A stretch of DNA of 64,000 nucleotides from Trametes villosa (GCA_002964805.2 PUDQ02000112.1:1-64000); one strand, 5' to 3'; shown: positions 1 through 11,353, counted from the first letter of the stretch. The notes: generated from the sequence alone by a model not told the origin. Translations and numbers: made by a program.

Positions 1-12
1 GAAAGAACGATC

Positions 13-780
13 TTACGTGATACTGCTGTAGACGTAGTCCAGGGTGCTACACATATCGAGAAACGTGTTAGTATGCACACGGATCTCTGGGATAGGCAGA
101 CGCACCTCCTGCCGAGCGTTCGGCATCTCGCGCTCCTTGTATGCTTCAAACGCAGCCTTGAATCGCCTCTGTCGGGGGGCGTGGTCAGCTCATTTCTGCA
201 GGTATATGAGTGCTCCCGGAACGCACCTCCGGATGCCTCTCAAGGTTCGCCGCCTGCGACCCTACGCTCGCCTTGTCCATCTTCGCGGTCACAACCTCAA
301 GCAGGTCGATGGCATTGTCGATACCCGTCGCATGGAACGCCTCGACCTCCGCCGGCTTGCCGTCGTCCGCGGGCGCCGCCGCACCGAGGCCGCCGCCAGC
401 AGCGATCGCGCCGGGCCCTGCGGGCTTGCTGACCTTCGGAGGGGCCTTCTTCCCCGCAGCCTTCGGTGCGGCCTTCGCTTTTGCAGGGGCGCTGGCCTCC
501 TCCTCGGCGAGGAGGCGTGCGTTCTCCGCCTTGCGCGCGAGCTCGGCCTTGCGCTTCTCCTCCTTGTCTTCGGCCTTGCCCTTGGCTGCCTTGCCGCCCT
601 GGGACCACTTCTCTGCCTCCTTGCGCTCCTGAGGGTCGACGGGTTAGGTACATGGGACGAGGGGGGTGGAGTGAATTGACGTACTTTCTCAGCGTCCGCC
701 GCGGACGCCTTCTTGGCCTCGTTCTCGGCCTTCTTCGCCCGGCCGGACTCCTTCTTTGCGTTTCCTCCCTTGGGTGGCAT
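13..780 (-). CDS. CCDC124/Lso2-like ribosome-associated coiled-coil protein
   Basis: Three exons (780-685, 628-227, 168-13) join in frame to 217 aa. The N-terminus starts MPPKGGNAKK and runs into a long Lys/Glu/Ala-rich helix (about residues 1-90), then a low-complexity Ala/Pro linker. The C-terminal domain has the family signature LERHPE-RRFKAAFEAYKERE followed by a MPNARQEVRLP stretch, and ends in a LDYVYSSIT tail. This matches the Ccdc124 family, whose yeast relative Lso2 binds idle ribosomes and helps recovery from starvation. The function here is inferred from the family. Intron donors are GTACGT and GTGCGT. The length fits the family. I am confident of the family, less so of the exact physiological role. 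Confidence 0.9.
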
Positions 781-1749
781 ATTTTGGTCCTTGTGTTCTA
801 TAGGTTGTGTGTGCGAGGGTGTGGTCGATGTACGAGTCGAGATGGAACGCTGCAGGGGCGAGGTTTAGCGTTTAGTAAACGATCGGTGGGCGATGACATA
901 GTGTTATCTAATCTAATCTACTACCTTAGCAGCCCTCGATCATCAGCGAAGCGCTCACGACTCTCGGACGCTCTCCTCCAAGTTGGCAACTCGTTCGGCC
1001 TTTGACCACCATCATCTCCTCTCCAATTGCTGCCGGGGTCGACGCATGCTCGTTTCATTCTAGCTGGATTCTGGTACATAATGCCCGACGCCGTCTATGG
1101 CAGATGCAATATTTGCTCTACACGACATGAGAACCGACTGAACGGCGAGGCGGCCACCGCGAGAGACAGCCCCCTCGAGGTCTGTACGGAGAGAAGGAAA
1201 TATCAAAGCTAAAGCCTCATTCCCGTCGCAGGCATATGGACGCCGTCCCCCTTACGAGAACCTCGCGCACCTTAACGGCACGCCCCAGCGCCGCCACACA
1301 CGTCTCCTGATTCTCGGTGTTGGCTCGGGTCTACGAGAACCACTGCAGAACCCGCGCGCCGCCTTCGCAACGTCAACAGCCGTCCCAACGCGGTCACCTG
1401 CGAGCCCGCGTGCGATCATGCGCCGCCGGTCTCACACCCGCCCTGCCTTCTGCGCTGTCTGGACGCTCTTCTCGCGGGCGCACCCGCCGTCTGCGGTGAT
1501 TCAGACTCCACGAATGCTTGGCCGGCACGCGTGGGGCTGCCGTCTAGCCTGCCTCCTGTGACCGAGGCCTTGCCACGCGACGTTCTGCCGCTCCATTCGT
1601 ATAGGAATCAGGATGTCTCTCTGCTTCTTGGGCGACTCGGCTTGCATAAAAAGGATCGGTCTGAGGGTCTGGTGCTTGCAGTGTCTGGTCGACTTCCCCA
1701 GTACTACTACTAGCGGCTCACGAACCACCCCGGTCTACCTATCCTCACC
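781..1749. other. Intergenic region between CCDC124-like and cerato-platanin genes
   Basis: About 970 bp serving as upstream DNA for two divergent genes. Only short, composition-driven ORFs are present and none looks like protein. A TATA-like CATAAAAAG lies at 1645-1653, about 100 bp before the cerato-platanin start. Confidence 0.6.
1645..1653 (+). promoter_or_regulatory. TATA-like box of cerato-platanin gene
   Basis: CATAAAAAG, about 100 bp upstream of the ATG at 1750. Assigned by position and sequence only. Confidence 0.4.
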
Positions 1750-2243
1750 ATGAAGTTCGCGTCGCTCGCTGCTGCTCTCTTCGCCATCCCCGCCGCCCTG
1801 GCAGTGTCGACCCCCGTCTCCGTGTCCTTCGACCCGGTCTTCGACAACGCCTCCAACTCGCTGGCCATCGTCGCCTGCTCCGACGGCTCCAACGGGCTCC
1901 TCACCAAAGGTCCGCCCCGCCTCGCCCTCCACCGCCTCCCCACTGACACTCCCTCGCTAACGCTGCCTGCACACCAGGTTTCACGACGTTCGGGTCGCTC
2001 CCGCCGTTCCCGAACATCGGCGGCGCGCCTGCGGTCACGGGCTTCAACTCGCCCGCGTGCGGGACGTGCTGGCAGCTCTCGTTCAACGGCACGAACATCA
2101 ACGTGCTCGCGATCGACACCGGCGCGAAGGGCTTCAACATCGCGCAGGAGGCGCTCGACAAGCTCACAGGCGGGCAGGCCGTGCAGCTGGGCAGGATTAA
2201 CGCGACCGCGACCCAGGTCGCCCAGTCGGCGTGCGGCCTGTAG
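1750..2243 (+). CDS. Cerato-platanin family secreted protein
   Basis: Two exons (1750-1909, 1978-2243) give 141 aa. Residues 1-18 form a signal peptide (MKFASLAAALFAIPAALA). The mature protein carries the family pattern: VSFDPVFDN start, a VACSDG cysteine, the SPACGTCW pair, the AIDTGAKGFNI segment, and a final QSACGL cysteine. The four cysteines are the expected two disulfides. Cerato-platanins are small secreted double-psi beta-barrel proteins that bind chitin-type oligomers and loosen cell-wall polymers; some act as elicitors on plants. The length is normal for the family. The intron is phase 1 with a weak donor (GTCCGC). Expression and host role cannot be told from sequence. Confidence 0.95.
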
Positions 2244-2598
2244 GGGACGCAGGGGGAAAGGGGCATTCTCGCACAGACGATTGGTTGGATGAACTCTTGG
2301 ACTGTCGTGTAGCATCCTGGACTTTGGTGAACTTGTAGCACGACTGCGATGTGAGATATCACGGACTTCTTGGTGTTTGTATACATGTTTTTGTGACAAA
2401 CTCCGTGTGTACAGAGGGCGAGAGCGCGCAGCGTTCTTCGTTGATATACTGGGTATGACTCGTACAACATCGTAAAAAGGGAAGCGGGGGGCAGAGGTAG
2501 GACTACACGGCGGAACGCCTCGGGATGGTCCGGAGAACAGTGTACAGAGGTAAGATGTGCGCGAGGGCGGTAGGGCGGTAGGGGTTACAATACGACGC
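2244..2598. other. Convergent 3' flanks
   Basis: This 355 bp stretch lies between the stop codons of two convergent genes and presumably holds both 3' UTRs. No gene is seen in it. Confidence 0.6.
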
Positions 2599-3448
2599 TC
2601 AGTAGGTCGACAGGACGAGGACGAAGATGTTGGGCGCGGCGTAGCCAAGCCGCTGCCTGGCATATTGGTCCTTCCTCGACAGCCGGTCGAAGAAGACCTT
2701 CTCCCTCAGCCAGTCTATGGCGGGTGTGGTCAGCGCCAGTGGTTTAGTACCAATGCTGTCCAGAGGGAATACATACCGGCCCTCCTGTACTGCGTTGGAG
2801 CTGCGGGCGCTGGCGAGTAGTACGCGCCCCAGTTGCCGGCGGAAGATGCGGACTGCGCGTATCGCCGGAGCTGCTCCTGCTGGCGCGGTGGTAGCGAGTC
2901 GAACTCTTTCTCCGTCACATTCTTCTCAGAATATCTGAAGACAAACGGCCATATCAGCAGACTGAATATGGCGAACCCGGGCAACCCAACATACTCTTTG
3001 AAGAGCGTGGTGCAGACGTCGCCGAGCGTCACCCCCTGCGGGTTCTTGACGATCGTGCACCATGGAGAGACCTCGGTGATGATGATGAGCTCCTCCACTC
3101 GAGGAAGCGTCGCCGGCTCGTCCTTCTGTGTGAACGGAAGGTCGCGATCGCGGGAATCTGGATTATATCCGCTCGTTTGTCCTGTACAATCAGGTGCGCG
3201 CGTGAGCGAGGGTGTTCGGTGAGGTAAATGCGCGTACTCGCCATTGGAGAGATTGAAGATCAGCTGGAACGAGCCGGAATCATTGGCGAGGATTGGGTTC
3301 AGCTCGAGCTCGGCGTTAAGGAGGTACAGGTCGGTTTGGCTCAGTACGGGCCCATCTGTTCGCAGTCATGCCATGAGCAAAGGAACAGGCAGACAATTGC
3401 ATATATCTCACATGAGGAGCCCGCGGCCCACTTTCCGATGGTGTCCAT
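2599..3448 (-). CDS. DUF6699 domain protein, short form
   Basis: Four exons (3448-3412, 3355-2995, 2934-2777, 2714-2599) sum to 672 nt, 223 aa. The product begins MDTIGKWAAG, then the family start SYGPVLSQTDLYLLNAEL and NPILANDSGSFQLIFNL. A PATLPRVEELIIITEVSPW strand and NPQGVTLGDVCTTLFKE follow. The end, ADWLREKVFFDRL then GYAAPNIFVLVLSTY, is the typical DUF6699 C-terminus. DUF6699 is abundant in Agaricomycetes and has no known function. There is no signal peptide or membrane segment. The first intron interrupts the Tyr codon of the YGPVL motif in phase 1, exactly as in the neighbouring DUF6699 gene at 4660. Confidence 0.85.
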
Positions 3449-4659
3449 GGTCCTGAAGTATGTAGTGCGGGGTGCGAGTGGCGGTCGGAAGGCAAGGCTT
3501 TGGCCACACAACCTCTGTCGGATTCCTTATATGCCGTCTGATGCAGAACCCAGTCAAGAACGGGACGCGCGCGTCTCCGGCCGAGTCTGTGCACCTGCCA
3601 CCTGCCTCTCGCGGGCTGTACGGAGAACACTTGCACGGCGCCCAGACGATATCGGATGAGATCAAACGCTGCGCTTCCGCAACTCGTGGCTACGGCGAGT
3701 CAGCACAGCTTGTGGTCGAATTCGACGTGGTGTGCGACCCGAAACTGTATTGTCCGCTCCGTCAAACAAGGCGTGTCGGAAGCGAGGGCAGGAGGAGAGG
3801 ATCGTCAGCTGGAGGAGGCGCGAGTGTGCCTGGATTGCGGTTAAGCGGGGTTGGGTCGGAGGGCTGTCGGAGTTACCGTCCGTCCAATCAGTACGCGTAC
3901 AGCGACGCGTCAATCACCCTCTGCTCGAACTCCGCTCGTCAGATTGGGCGCTTCTGGGAGCGTGCTATGACGCTGCTCATCGACATCGACAGCGTCGAGG
4001 ATCCTCCTGGCGTCGCGCGCGACGTTCCCGGTGATGCGAGACTGTCGCTGAATCATTATCGGCGACGCCATCGGCGACATCGCTGACAATCAGTAGTGCC
4101 CTGCACCCTGCGTGCCAATTTCGGGCTTTCCCTCAGCGCCCACTGTCCGCCTTGAACGCGGCTTGATCATTCTGTTCTGAACCTCGACGCATCCCCCCTT
4201 GCCTGCCTGCTTTACTGGCTCCGGGCTGACTTTACCTCGTGCAAGGACTGCCGTAGGTATCTCACACGACACACCACGCGGTCTGAGAGACACCATACAA
4301 CAAGGCCCGGACGGCCCAAGACCTAGCAGGAAATCTCTCACATTTCGGCGGTGCGAGCTGCATGCTCTCAAGAGGTTGTGCTTCTCCATCTGACGCCGTT
4401 CAAGAAGGCAAGGCTCGTGTAGGTCGCGTGGAAGCTGCAATCTCTTCGAGTCATCGCCCCGCCCACCTGGACCGGTTTGCTGTGCGCTCAAGTCTGGTCT
4501 AAAAAGGCATGTAACCGCCCTCTGCTTGCCATTCGCGCTCCCGCCGCAGTGCTTGTGTCTTGACTAACGTCGCTCGCGCTCCATTGTATCATTTCGCCAG
4601 GGCCTGGGACACCAATACGGAAAGCGAGTCATAGATAACTCCGCCCCCACCGACGTGCG
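3449..4659. other. Shared upstream region of the two DUF6699 genes
   Basis: About 1.2 kb between two divergent DUF6699 genes. It contains ORFs of up to 204 aa, but their predicted peptides are Arg/Ser/Cys-rich, lack recognisable domains and look like frame noise. No RNA gene or repeat was seen. Confidence 0.6.
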
Positions 4660-6168
4660 ATGCACTTCACGCCCGTAGTCCCGCCATACCCCTCCCCGGG
4701 CGGGGGGACCGCCTCTCCTCTTAACCCGCCCCCTCCAGTCATCCCGCAACACTCCCCGAATAACCCACCGATCACTCCTGCCTGGGCTCAGCAAGCCCAC
4801 CAGTACCCCCAGCAGTCGCCGTACTACATGCCTGGGAACCTTGCAGGCGCGCCCGGCTCCTACTTGGTCCCTCCCATCCAACTCCCTTCCGCTGGGGGCC
4901 ACACCCCATTGGTCGGGCAAGGTCTCTCGGCGGACTACACGGGATTCCCTCAAGGCCTCGGCGGTGGTCCAGCGGCCACCCCGTACACCCGCCCCGGGAT
5001 GCACCCATCGATGTCATACCCGCCCGCCGGGTCGCAAACAGGCTACAGCACCTTCCAGCAGCCGCTGCCAGGCTACGGCTACCAGATGGCGCCGCCCTAC
5101 CCGATGGGCACTCCGTACATCCCGGCCGTGATGCCAGGCGGGATGGGGCCCATGCCCGCCATGCCCGGGATGATGCCTCCTGGGATGGGTATGGGTGGGA
5201 TGGGCATGGGCATGGGCGGTTATGCTTACACCCCCGGCCCTGTTCCCGGCGGTGCCCCCATGCCCGGCGCCCCGCCGATGCAGCAGTCGACCTCAAGGCA
5301 ATCCTTCTCGTTACCCAAGGAGAAGGGTCCTTGGGATCAGCTGGACAAGTTTCTGGAGGGCGAGGACTGTATGTCACTTACTCTGTGCCATGCTTGTCGA
5401 TGCTCACCGATATCTGTAGACGGGCCTGTCCTGAAGCCGGTTCTCGTGCACCGGATGAAGTGCAAGGTTGAGCTCAACCCCCTCATCCAGCCGCCCAGCG
5501 AGGCGTCCGAACACGACTACCTGAAGTGGAACATGCTCTTCCCCACAGGCAACTGCCAGCGCTCCAACGACCGCCCAGGCCGCTCATGGCACAGCGGCCG
5601 CTACGCCCCTGCGACCTGGCCCCGCGTAACCGCCATCCGCCTCATCTCGCGCTCCTTCCCCTGGGCGATCGACATCCCGGCCACTCAACCCGAAGTCGGG
5701 GTGACCTGCGGCGACGTCATCGAGGCGGTCCACACCGCCATGTACACGCGCCTCTCGCAGACGCAGTTCGACGGCGCGTCCCGCCAGCAGAAGCGCCTGC
5801 TCTCCGAATCGTTCTACCACAACCGCTCGACCGCGCACGGCGTCCCCGGCGGGCGGCTCCAGCAGACGCTGCTCCGCTGCGACTGGCTCGGGCAGGACAC
5901 GATGTTCGGCGGGGCGATCGACGACGAGCCGCTCGTACGCGAGCTCTGCCGGAGCTCGCTCCCGTGCACGTTCGTGCTCCTGTGCGTCAAGCGCTATCCG
6001 CAGACCGAGGCGGAGATCCGCGAGGAGCAGGAGAGGGAGCGGCAGGACGAGGATCGGTACCGGCGGCGCTCGCGGTCGCGAGCGACCTCGCGCACGGCGT
6101 CGACCCGAGCACCGACGCGGCCGCCTAGCCGTGCTCCCCCGGACGACACCTCGTCGACTGCATCCTAG
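4660..6168 (+). CDS. DUF6699 domain protein with long Pro/Gly/Met-rich N-terminus
   Basis: Two exons (4660-5368, 5420-6168) give 485 aa. Residues 1 to about 215 are a disordered Pro/Gly/Tyr/Met-rich region with GMGMGGMGMGMGG-type repeats. The DUF6699 domain follows: LDKFLEGEDYGPVLKPVL, ELNPLIQPP, YLKWNMLFPTGNCQRSND, APATWPRVTAIRLISRSFPW, GVTCGDVIEAVH and a CDWLGQDTMFGG end. The tail is Arg/Ser-rich (RRRSRSRATSRTAS). The 51-nt intron (5369-5419) splits the Tyr codon of YGPVL in phase 1, the same place as in the neighbour at 2599-3448. The N-terminal extension and RS-like tail suggest a scaffold or RNA-associated role, but this is inference; the domain has no known function. Confidence 0.9.
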   Translation: MHFTPVVPPYPSPGGGTASPLNPPPPVIPQHSPNNPPITPAWAQQAHQYPQQSPYYMPGNLAGAPGSYLVPPIQLPSAGGHTPLVGQGLSADYTGFPQGLGGGPAATPYTRPGMHPSMSYPPAGSQTGYSTFQQPLPGYGYQMAPPYPMGTPYIPAVMPGGMGPMPAMPGMMPPGMGMGGMGMGMGGYAYTPGPVPGGAPMPGAPPMQQSTSRQSFSLPKEKGPWDQLDKFLEGEDCMSLTLCHACRCSPISVDGPVLKPVLVHRMKCKVELNPLIQPPSEASEHDYLKWNMLFPTGNCQRSNDRPGRSWHSGRYAPATWPRVTAIRLISRSFPWAIDIPATQPEVGVTCGDVIEAVHTAMYTRLSQTQFDGASRQQKRLLSESFYHNRSTAHGVPGGRLQQTLLRCDWLGQDTMFGGAIDDEPLVRELCRSSLPCTFVLLCVKRYPQTEAEIREEQERERQDEDRYRRRSRSRATSRTASTRAPTRPPSRAPPDDTSSTAS

Positions 6169-6856
6169 CATATGTATGACGGTTAGGTCGGCTTGGCTTT
6201 CCCTGCGCTTCTCATGAGACCACGATACCATTCCCCTTCACGGCTCATACCCTTTCCTCGACGATCCGGTATCGACTATGTACCTCACTTGATGTGTTCT
6301 TCGGCCCTCCGCTTTTTATCGCGTAACTGAAGCTGTTGTAAAGTGTAATATTGTACTACAAATGTACGCGCCGTGGTGTTGAGGGGGAGGGGCGACATGA
6401 ATGCAGGATAGGGTGAATGAGACAATCCCGATTGGTATGTCGACGCGCGCAGTACAGCTGATTGAGCTGTGAATATGGAGTGCTGTAAGGGATGTTGCTA
6501 TTTTGACTCACATTCCCTCAGCGTGTACGTTTAGCACGTTGACATCGACGAGGAAAGCTTTTCCGGCCGTCGCAGTACTGCGGTGCGTATTTCGGTGCGC
6601 ACTTGTACTACTTATGGGCGCTTAACGAGCGATGTACAAATGTTTGTAGGCGCCTAACGGTAGCCGGCCCATATGGGCGCCTATAGCTAAACTCAGAACA
6701 ATAGGCAAGACAATAGACAAGGACACCCGCCTCCTCGACAATTCCAGCCGACAACAAAGAAACCATGGCGATTAGGCGAGAGCCGAAGGGCATTTCAGGC
6801 AGGGCGCGCCGACGCTGCTCCTCGTTCTCTCACCTCCATCCACTAGACGTCTCGAC
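6169..6856. other. Intergenic region
   Basis: About 690 bp, AT-richer than its surroundings, with no convincing ORF. It should contain the 3' UTR of the DUF6699 gene and the promoter of the furin-like gene. Confidence 0.6.
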
Positions 6857-9800
6857 ATGCTGTCGGGCATCCTCACGACTTCGCTCTTTCTCGGCGCTGC
6901 GTTCGCCGCACAATCTTCACCAACTGTAGTCTGCGTTGCGGGTCAATGCCTCGAAGGGTACACTAACACAACGAGTGCGTGCACTATATCATCGATTGAG
7001 GGACACGAGCTCACCTTTTGCAGTTGGCGCGACTCTGTCCGCGTCTGGCGCCGCAACCAGCCTGCTCCTGCTTCCGGGGGAATATACCTCCACGACAAAT
7101 CCTGCTCTTCTTCACGACCTCCTTACGTCTACGAGCGCGTCAGTATCCGGCTCGCCAGGGTTCACCGCGAACGCCTCTCTCCCCCTCAACCTTGCTCTCC
7201 AGCCGGGAGTAGCCGTCTACCCCCAAGCGAACTACTCCGGACAAGCCTCCTTCGCCCAGCTCCCCAGCACGCCGTCAAATAGCACCACCAAGATCACCCC
7301 CGGCTCCCTTGCGATCGCGTCCAACGTATGGGTGGCGGTCTCCGGCTCCTCCAGTGATCGCGTGATCTTCTGGGACAGCGTGCCCGACGCTTCACAGCTG
7401 CCGTCAGGCGCGTCCGGTCTCTCCCAGCTCCTCGACATCCAGTCCTCCGCCTGCTCCCCTCCCTGCGCTGGCGCCGGTGTGTGTTCCGCGTCCGGGACGT
7501 GCACTTGCCCGCCCGGGTTCAACGGCACGTCCTGCGAGACCTGTGCGCCTGGGTTCTTCGGCCCGTCTTGCCAGGCGTGCCCTGCGGACTGCGCCACCTG
7601 CGACGACGGGATGACTGGTAGTGGACGGTGCCTCGAGCCTATCATCAAGAACGCGCCGTCGACGTGCAACTGTCTGAACGGTGTCTGCGGCTCTGATGGC
7701 TCGTGCACTTGCAACCCTGGGTGGACCACGGGAACTAACGGCACGGCGTGCGCCAAGTGCGACGCTGGGTTCTTCCTCAACCCCGACGGCAACTGCGAGA
7801 GTACGTCTTGCTTCAATCTCATGTCGACGCGTAACTGACTATGGTGTGTAGTTTGCGGGCTTGGCTGTACGCAGTGCGCGGACGGCAGCGGCGATTGCAT
7901 ATCTTGCAAGTCAGGGTTCACCCAGAACGCAAACGATCGCACGAAGTGCATTGCCGGCCAGGCGACGACCTCGACGGGAACCGTTTGCCCCGACGGCAGC
8001 TTCAGCAGCGGCACGTCCTGCCAGCCTTGCTCTCCTCTCTGCCAGACGTGCTCCGGCCCTTCGTCGAACGATTGCATCATCTGCGGTGCTGGGAAGTATT
8101 CTTTCAACGGCAACTGCGTCGGTACCGATGGCAATGGTGTTTGCGATGGCTCGGCCTTGGTTGCGGACAACAACAAGCACGAGTGCGACAGTGAGTTCGT
8201 TAGTTATCGATCACCGAATGTGAACTGATGTTCTGTCTATGCTAGCTTGCCCAAACAAATGCACGAGCTGCAAGTACCCGAGCTTCAACGTGGCGTCAAC
8301 TATCGATCAGGTCCAGTGCACCGGATGCCTGCCTGGATCTGTTCTGTCGAAGGGCAAGTGCGTCGACAGCTGCCCAACTGGCACGTTCCTCGATCCCAAG
8401 GATAACGTCACCTGCACTGGTAAGTCAAGCTCTGCAAACATCGTCCATGTGCTGTACTGATCTGGTACATACTAGCTTGCGATTCATCGTGCGGGACCTG
8501 TGCCGGCTCGGCGACGTTCTGTCTATCCTGTGCCAACAACCAGCTCGCTGCGAACGGGAAGTGTGTCGCCTCTTGCCCCTCGAACACGTTCAGCTCCTCG
8601 GGGCAGTGCGTCACTTGCCACCCCGACTGCGCGACCTGCTCCGGGAGCTCCTTCAACCAATGTTCCAGCTGCCCCGCCGACCGCCCGGTGCTCACGAACG
8701 GCCGCTGCTTGCCGACATGCAGCAAGAACCAGTTCTTCGACAAGACCTCGTCCTCGTGCCAGTCCTGCGACGCTAGCTGCTCAAGTTGCTCCGGTGCGGG
8801 CCCGAGCAGCTGTCTGGCGTGTTCGAGCTCCAGTCAAGTTCTCCGCGGCGGCACCTGCGTTTCGGCTAGCTGCAGTGGTGGCTCGAGCGTCATCCCCGGG
8901 CTCGGGCTCTGCCTCTCTGATCTCGTAGTGGTCCCGCCTCCGTCGAGCACGAACTCCGCGTCCCCGCTCCCTACCATCACTGGCATTGACACGCCCATCT
9001 CGACCGCCCCGTCATCCAACACCACCGTCGTCAGGCGTACCCTCCAGTGGTGGGAGATTCTGCTCATGGCGCTCGGGTGCGCGTTCATCTTCGTCTGCTT
9101 CCTGATGTGCTGGCGCCGTCGCATGCGCAAGCGCCGCGCCGCGGCCACTGCCAACTTTGCCGCCGCAAAGAAGCTAAATAACCCACACACCTGGCGCTAC
9201 CGCCTCGTCCGGTTCGGCGAGAAGCTCTTCGGGCACAAGAAGGGCCAGCGGTGGATGATGCCCAAGGAGCACGGGGACATCCGGCTAGAGAAGATGCGCG
9301 CGGCGGAGACGGCGCGGTTCGACCACGATATCGAGAAGCTGCGCGTGGCCGAGGACGCACGCCACGACCGCGACATCGCGAAGCTCCGCGAGTCCTCGCT
9401 CCGCCACGACCGGGAGATGGAGAAGCTCATCGGCGCCTACGAGTACTCGCGCGCGGGGTCCAGCCGGGCACCGTCGCCGCTCCCCTCGCTGCGCGACTAC
9501 GACGGCGACCGCCATTCGCACAAGGGCTCGGACCACGGGCGCATCACGCACGACCTCGCGCAGGAGTCGCTCTACTCGCAGGTAACTGGGCAGCCGCGCA
9601 AGGCGCCTGAGCCGCGGCAGCCTGTGCGGAACGCCGCGGATCTGCTTCCGTCCCGCTTCTCGAACACGACGACGTACAGCAGCTGGTTGACCCCCGACCC
9701 CCCTGCTGTGCCCCCCGTGCCGACTCACTCCGCGCCGACGCCTGCGCAGGAGTACGCGCGGTCGGTGTCTCAGCTGGGACAGAACCCAGACACGACCCCG

Positions 9801-9866
9801 CAGCGCGGGGCGTACTGGCTGCAGCCGACGAACACCGGCGGCTCTCGTAATCCCTTCCTTCGTTGA
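6857..9866 (+). CDS. Furin-like cysteine-rich single-pass membrane protein
   Basis: Five exons, roughly 930 aa. The signal peptide is MLSGILTTSLFLGAAFA. After an Asn/Ser/Thr-rich ectodomain with several N-glycosylation sites come an EGF-like stretch (CSPPCAGAGVCSASGTCTC then PPGFNGTSCETC) and many CxxC furin-like repeats (such as CHPDCATCSGSS and CDASCSSCSGAG). One transmembrane helix (WWEILLMALGCAFIFVCFLM) is followed by an RRRMRKRRAA stop-transfer patch. The cytosolic tail has a charged repeat block (9286-9430; HDRDIAKLR-type units) and a Ser/Pro-rich end. Introns lie near 6974-7023, 7801-7852, 8190-8246 and 8420-8475. The architecture is that of a type I receptor-like or surface protein. 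No kinase or protease domain is present, so signalling is speculative. This is a recurrent basidiomycete protein type. Confidence 0.85.
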
Positions 9867-10355
9867 AGATATGGACAGCTTCGCCTTAGTTTCCAGTTAG
9901 TGCTACATTCCCTTCGAGCTTCGGACTACCCACATATACACACATACCTACGCTTGCGTTCCCCGGACGGACGCTCACTCGACTATCGTTGTGGATACTG
10001 TATCCCTATCCTACCTGTATATCCTCTGCGACCTGCACATGTAATCGGCATCTGTAGCTTTACCACGTCTATGCATCTCAGTGACGTTGCGATACAACTG
10101 TGTCGAGTGCGCGGATCGTGCAAGAGAATTCGGCGGATTCGCCTGGAAGTGAAGCGCCGCGAGGCTGGGCGCTTGGACGCGCCACACCTTTCCTGCTTAC
10201 CACGACAGGCAAAACATCCTCTCATTCGCATTCAGCCCCCTTTACAGGCTAGATGAAAGTATGAGGAGCCTCGAGGGCTAGCAGTACAAAAGAAGGGTGC
10301 GGCGATGCTCACGAAGCCTCGTCGCGCCCCGTACACCAACCCATCCCGCGCAACG
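9867..10355. other. Intergenic region
   Basis: No gene seen in about 490 bp. A GTACAAAAGA element near 10283 may act as a TATA box for the next gene; it makes the ATG at 10356 a more likely start than the in-frame ATG at 10305. Confidence 0.5.
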
Positions 10356-10857
10356 ATGCCCTCCACTCAAACAGCAGCCTTCCAGCGGGACCCCACCGCT
10401 CTGCTTGTGGACGAGTTCCGCAGACTGGCGCTCGTCCGCGGCTGGGGCCAGAGGAGCGAGCGGTACCAGAGCGAGCGCGTCAAGTTCTACGGGAGGGCGG
10501 TCGCGCAGGACTTTACTACCTTCTGGGGCAACGACGCTTCCCGTCTGGACGCATGGCAGGACCTTTGCCGCTACATGGGGGTTTCAAACATTCCTACCAG
10601 CATTACCAAGTGCAAAAAGGTATGTATGCTCGCGATGTGTGGAGGACATAGACTTACCCTCCATGTAGGCCTTGAAGCGCGTGCACGTCAACCTCGTCGA
10701 CCTCGTCGATGCGAAGAGACGTAATAGCAAACCGGAACTATTCCCCTCGGCCAGCGCGCTAGCTGCCTACATCAGGGAGACAGGCAAGATCTTCCCTAAG
10801 GCACGGGCCAAGGCGAACCCGCTCCTGAAGCAATTCCTTATTGTGGTCTTCGGGTAA
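10356..10857 (+). CDS. Small conserved fungal protein, tandem copy 1
   Basis: Two exons (10356-10619, 10669-10857) give 150 aa. Conserved blocks are LLVDEFRRLALVRGWG, YQSERVKFYGRAVAQDFTTF, DAWQDLCRYMG, then after the intron ALKRVHVNLVDLVDAKR and a tail ending KANPLLKQFLIVVFG. I recognise this as a family found widely in fungi as short hypothetical proteins, with no established function. It is soluble and basic, with no signal peptide. The copy at 11354 aligns across its whole length with the intron at the same place, so the pair is a tandem duplication. Confidence 0.75.
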
Positions 10858-11353
10858 TGAGCTAGACTGAGAGGTGAGTGACATCCTAACATGGCAGGTG
10901 TCCGCTAATACATAGTATTAGGTGCTATCCGGCGGTCGTACAATCAGGGCGTTCTCATCGTGGCGATGATGAGGGCTGTTCCGTGGGCTGAAAATATCCC
11001 TGATTGCACGATGGTGTGGATTGCATGGTCTCGGAAATGTATATACCTCATGCGTTGTATGCTGTTGCGTGTGTCATATGGCTCGCAGTCTGGGCTGTTG
11101 TCTCGTTGTCCCTTCGCCGAACTCGCCTTCGAGTCCGAGGATGGGACATAGCGCACGATGAACGGGGAAGCGATATTGCCGATTCACAAGATTTGCCCTG
11201 ATAGACTTCCGAATCGGCATACAAGGTTCCTCCCGTGTCGCTGCGCCCTGGCTCGCAAACGCTGTCACCTTCCAGGCCACATAGACCTGACAACCACCAT
11301 ATAAGCCCTCTACCGCCCCGTGCACTGCCCGCGCGACCTGCCCTCCTACCCCC
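10858..11353. other. Spacer between tandem copies
   Basis: About 500 bp with no convincing gene. A clear TATA element (CATATAAG) lies at its end. Confidence 0.55.
11298..11305 (+). promoter_or_regulatory. TATA box of tandem copy 2
   Basis: CATATAAG about 50 bp upstream of the ATG at 11354. Confidence 0.5.

Noticed and set aside
1710..2663. 317-codon minus-strand ORF over cerato-platanin
   Set aside because: Shadow of a gene with a clear signal peptide, intron and four conserved cysteines.
3472..4086. 204-codon plus-strand ORF between the DUF6699 genes
   Set aside because: Arg/Ser-rich frame-noise composition, no domain, overlaps the 5' part and promoter of a better-supported gene.
5584..6231. 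215-codon minus ORF over the DUF6699 C-terminus
   Set aside because: Antisense shadow in GC-rich coding DNA.
7232..8176. Long minus-strand ORF of 314 codons
   Set aside because: Antisense shadow of the cysteine-rich gene; Gln/His/Pro bias is the mirror of its Cys/Gly codons.
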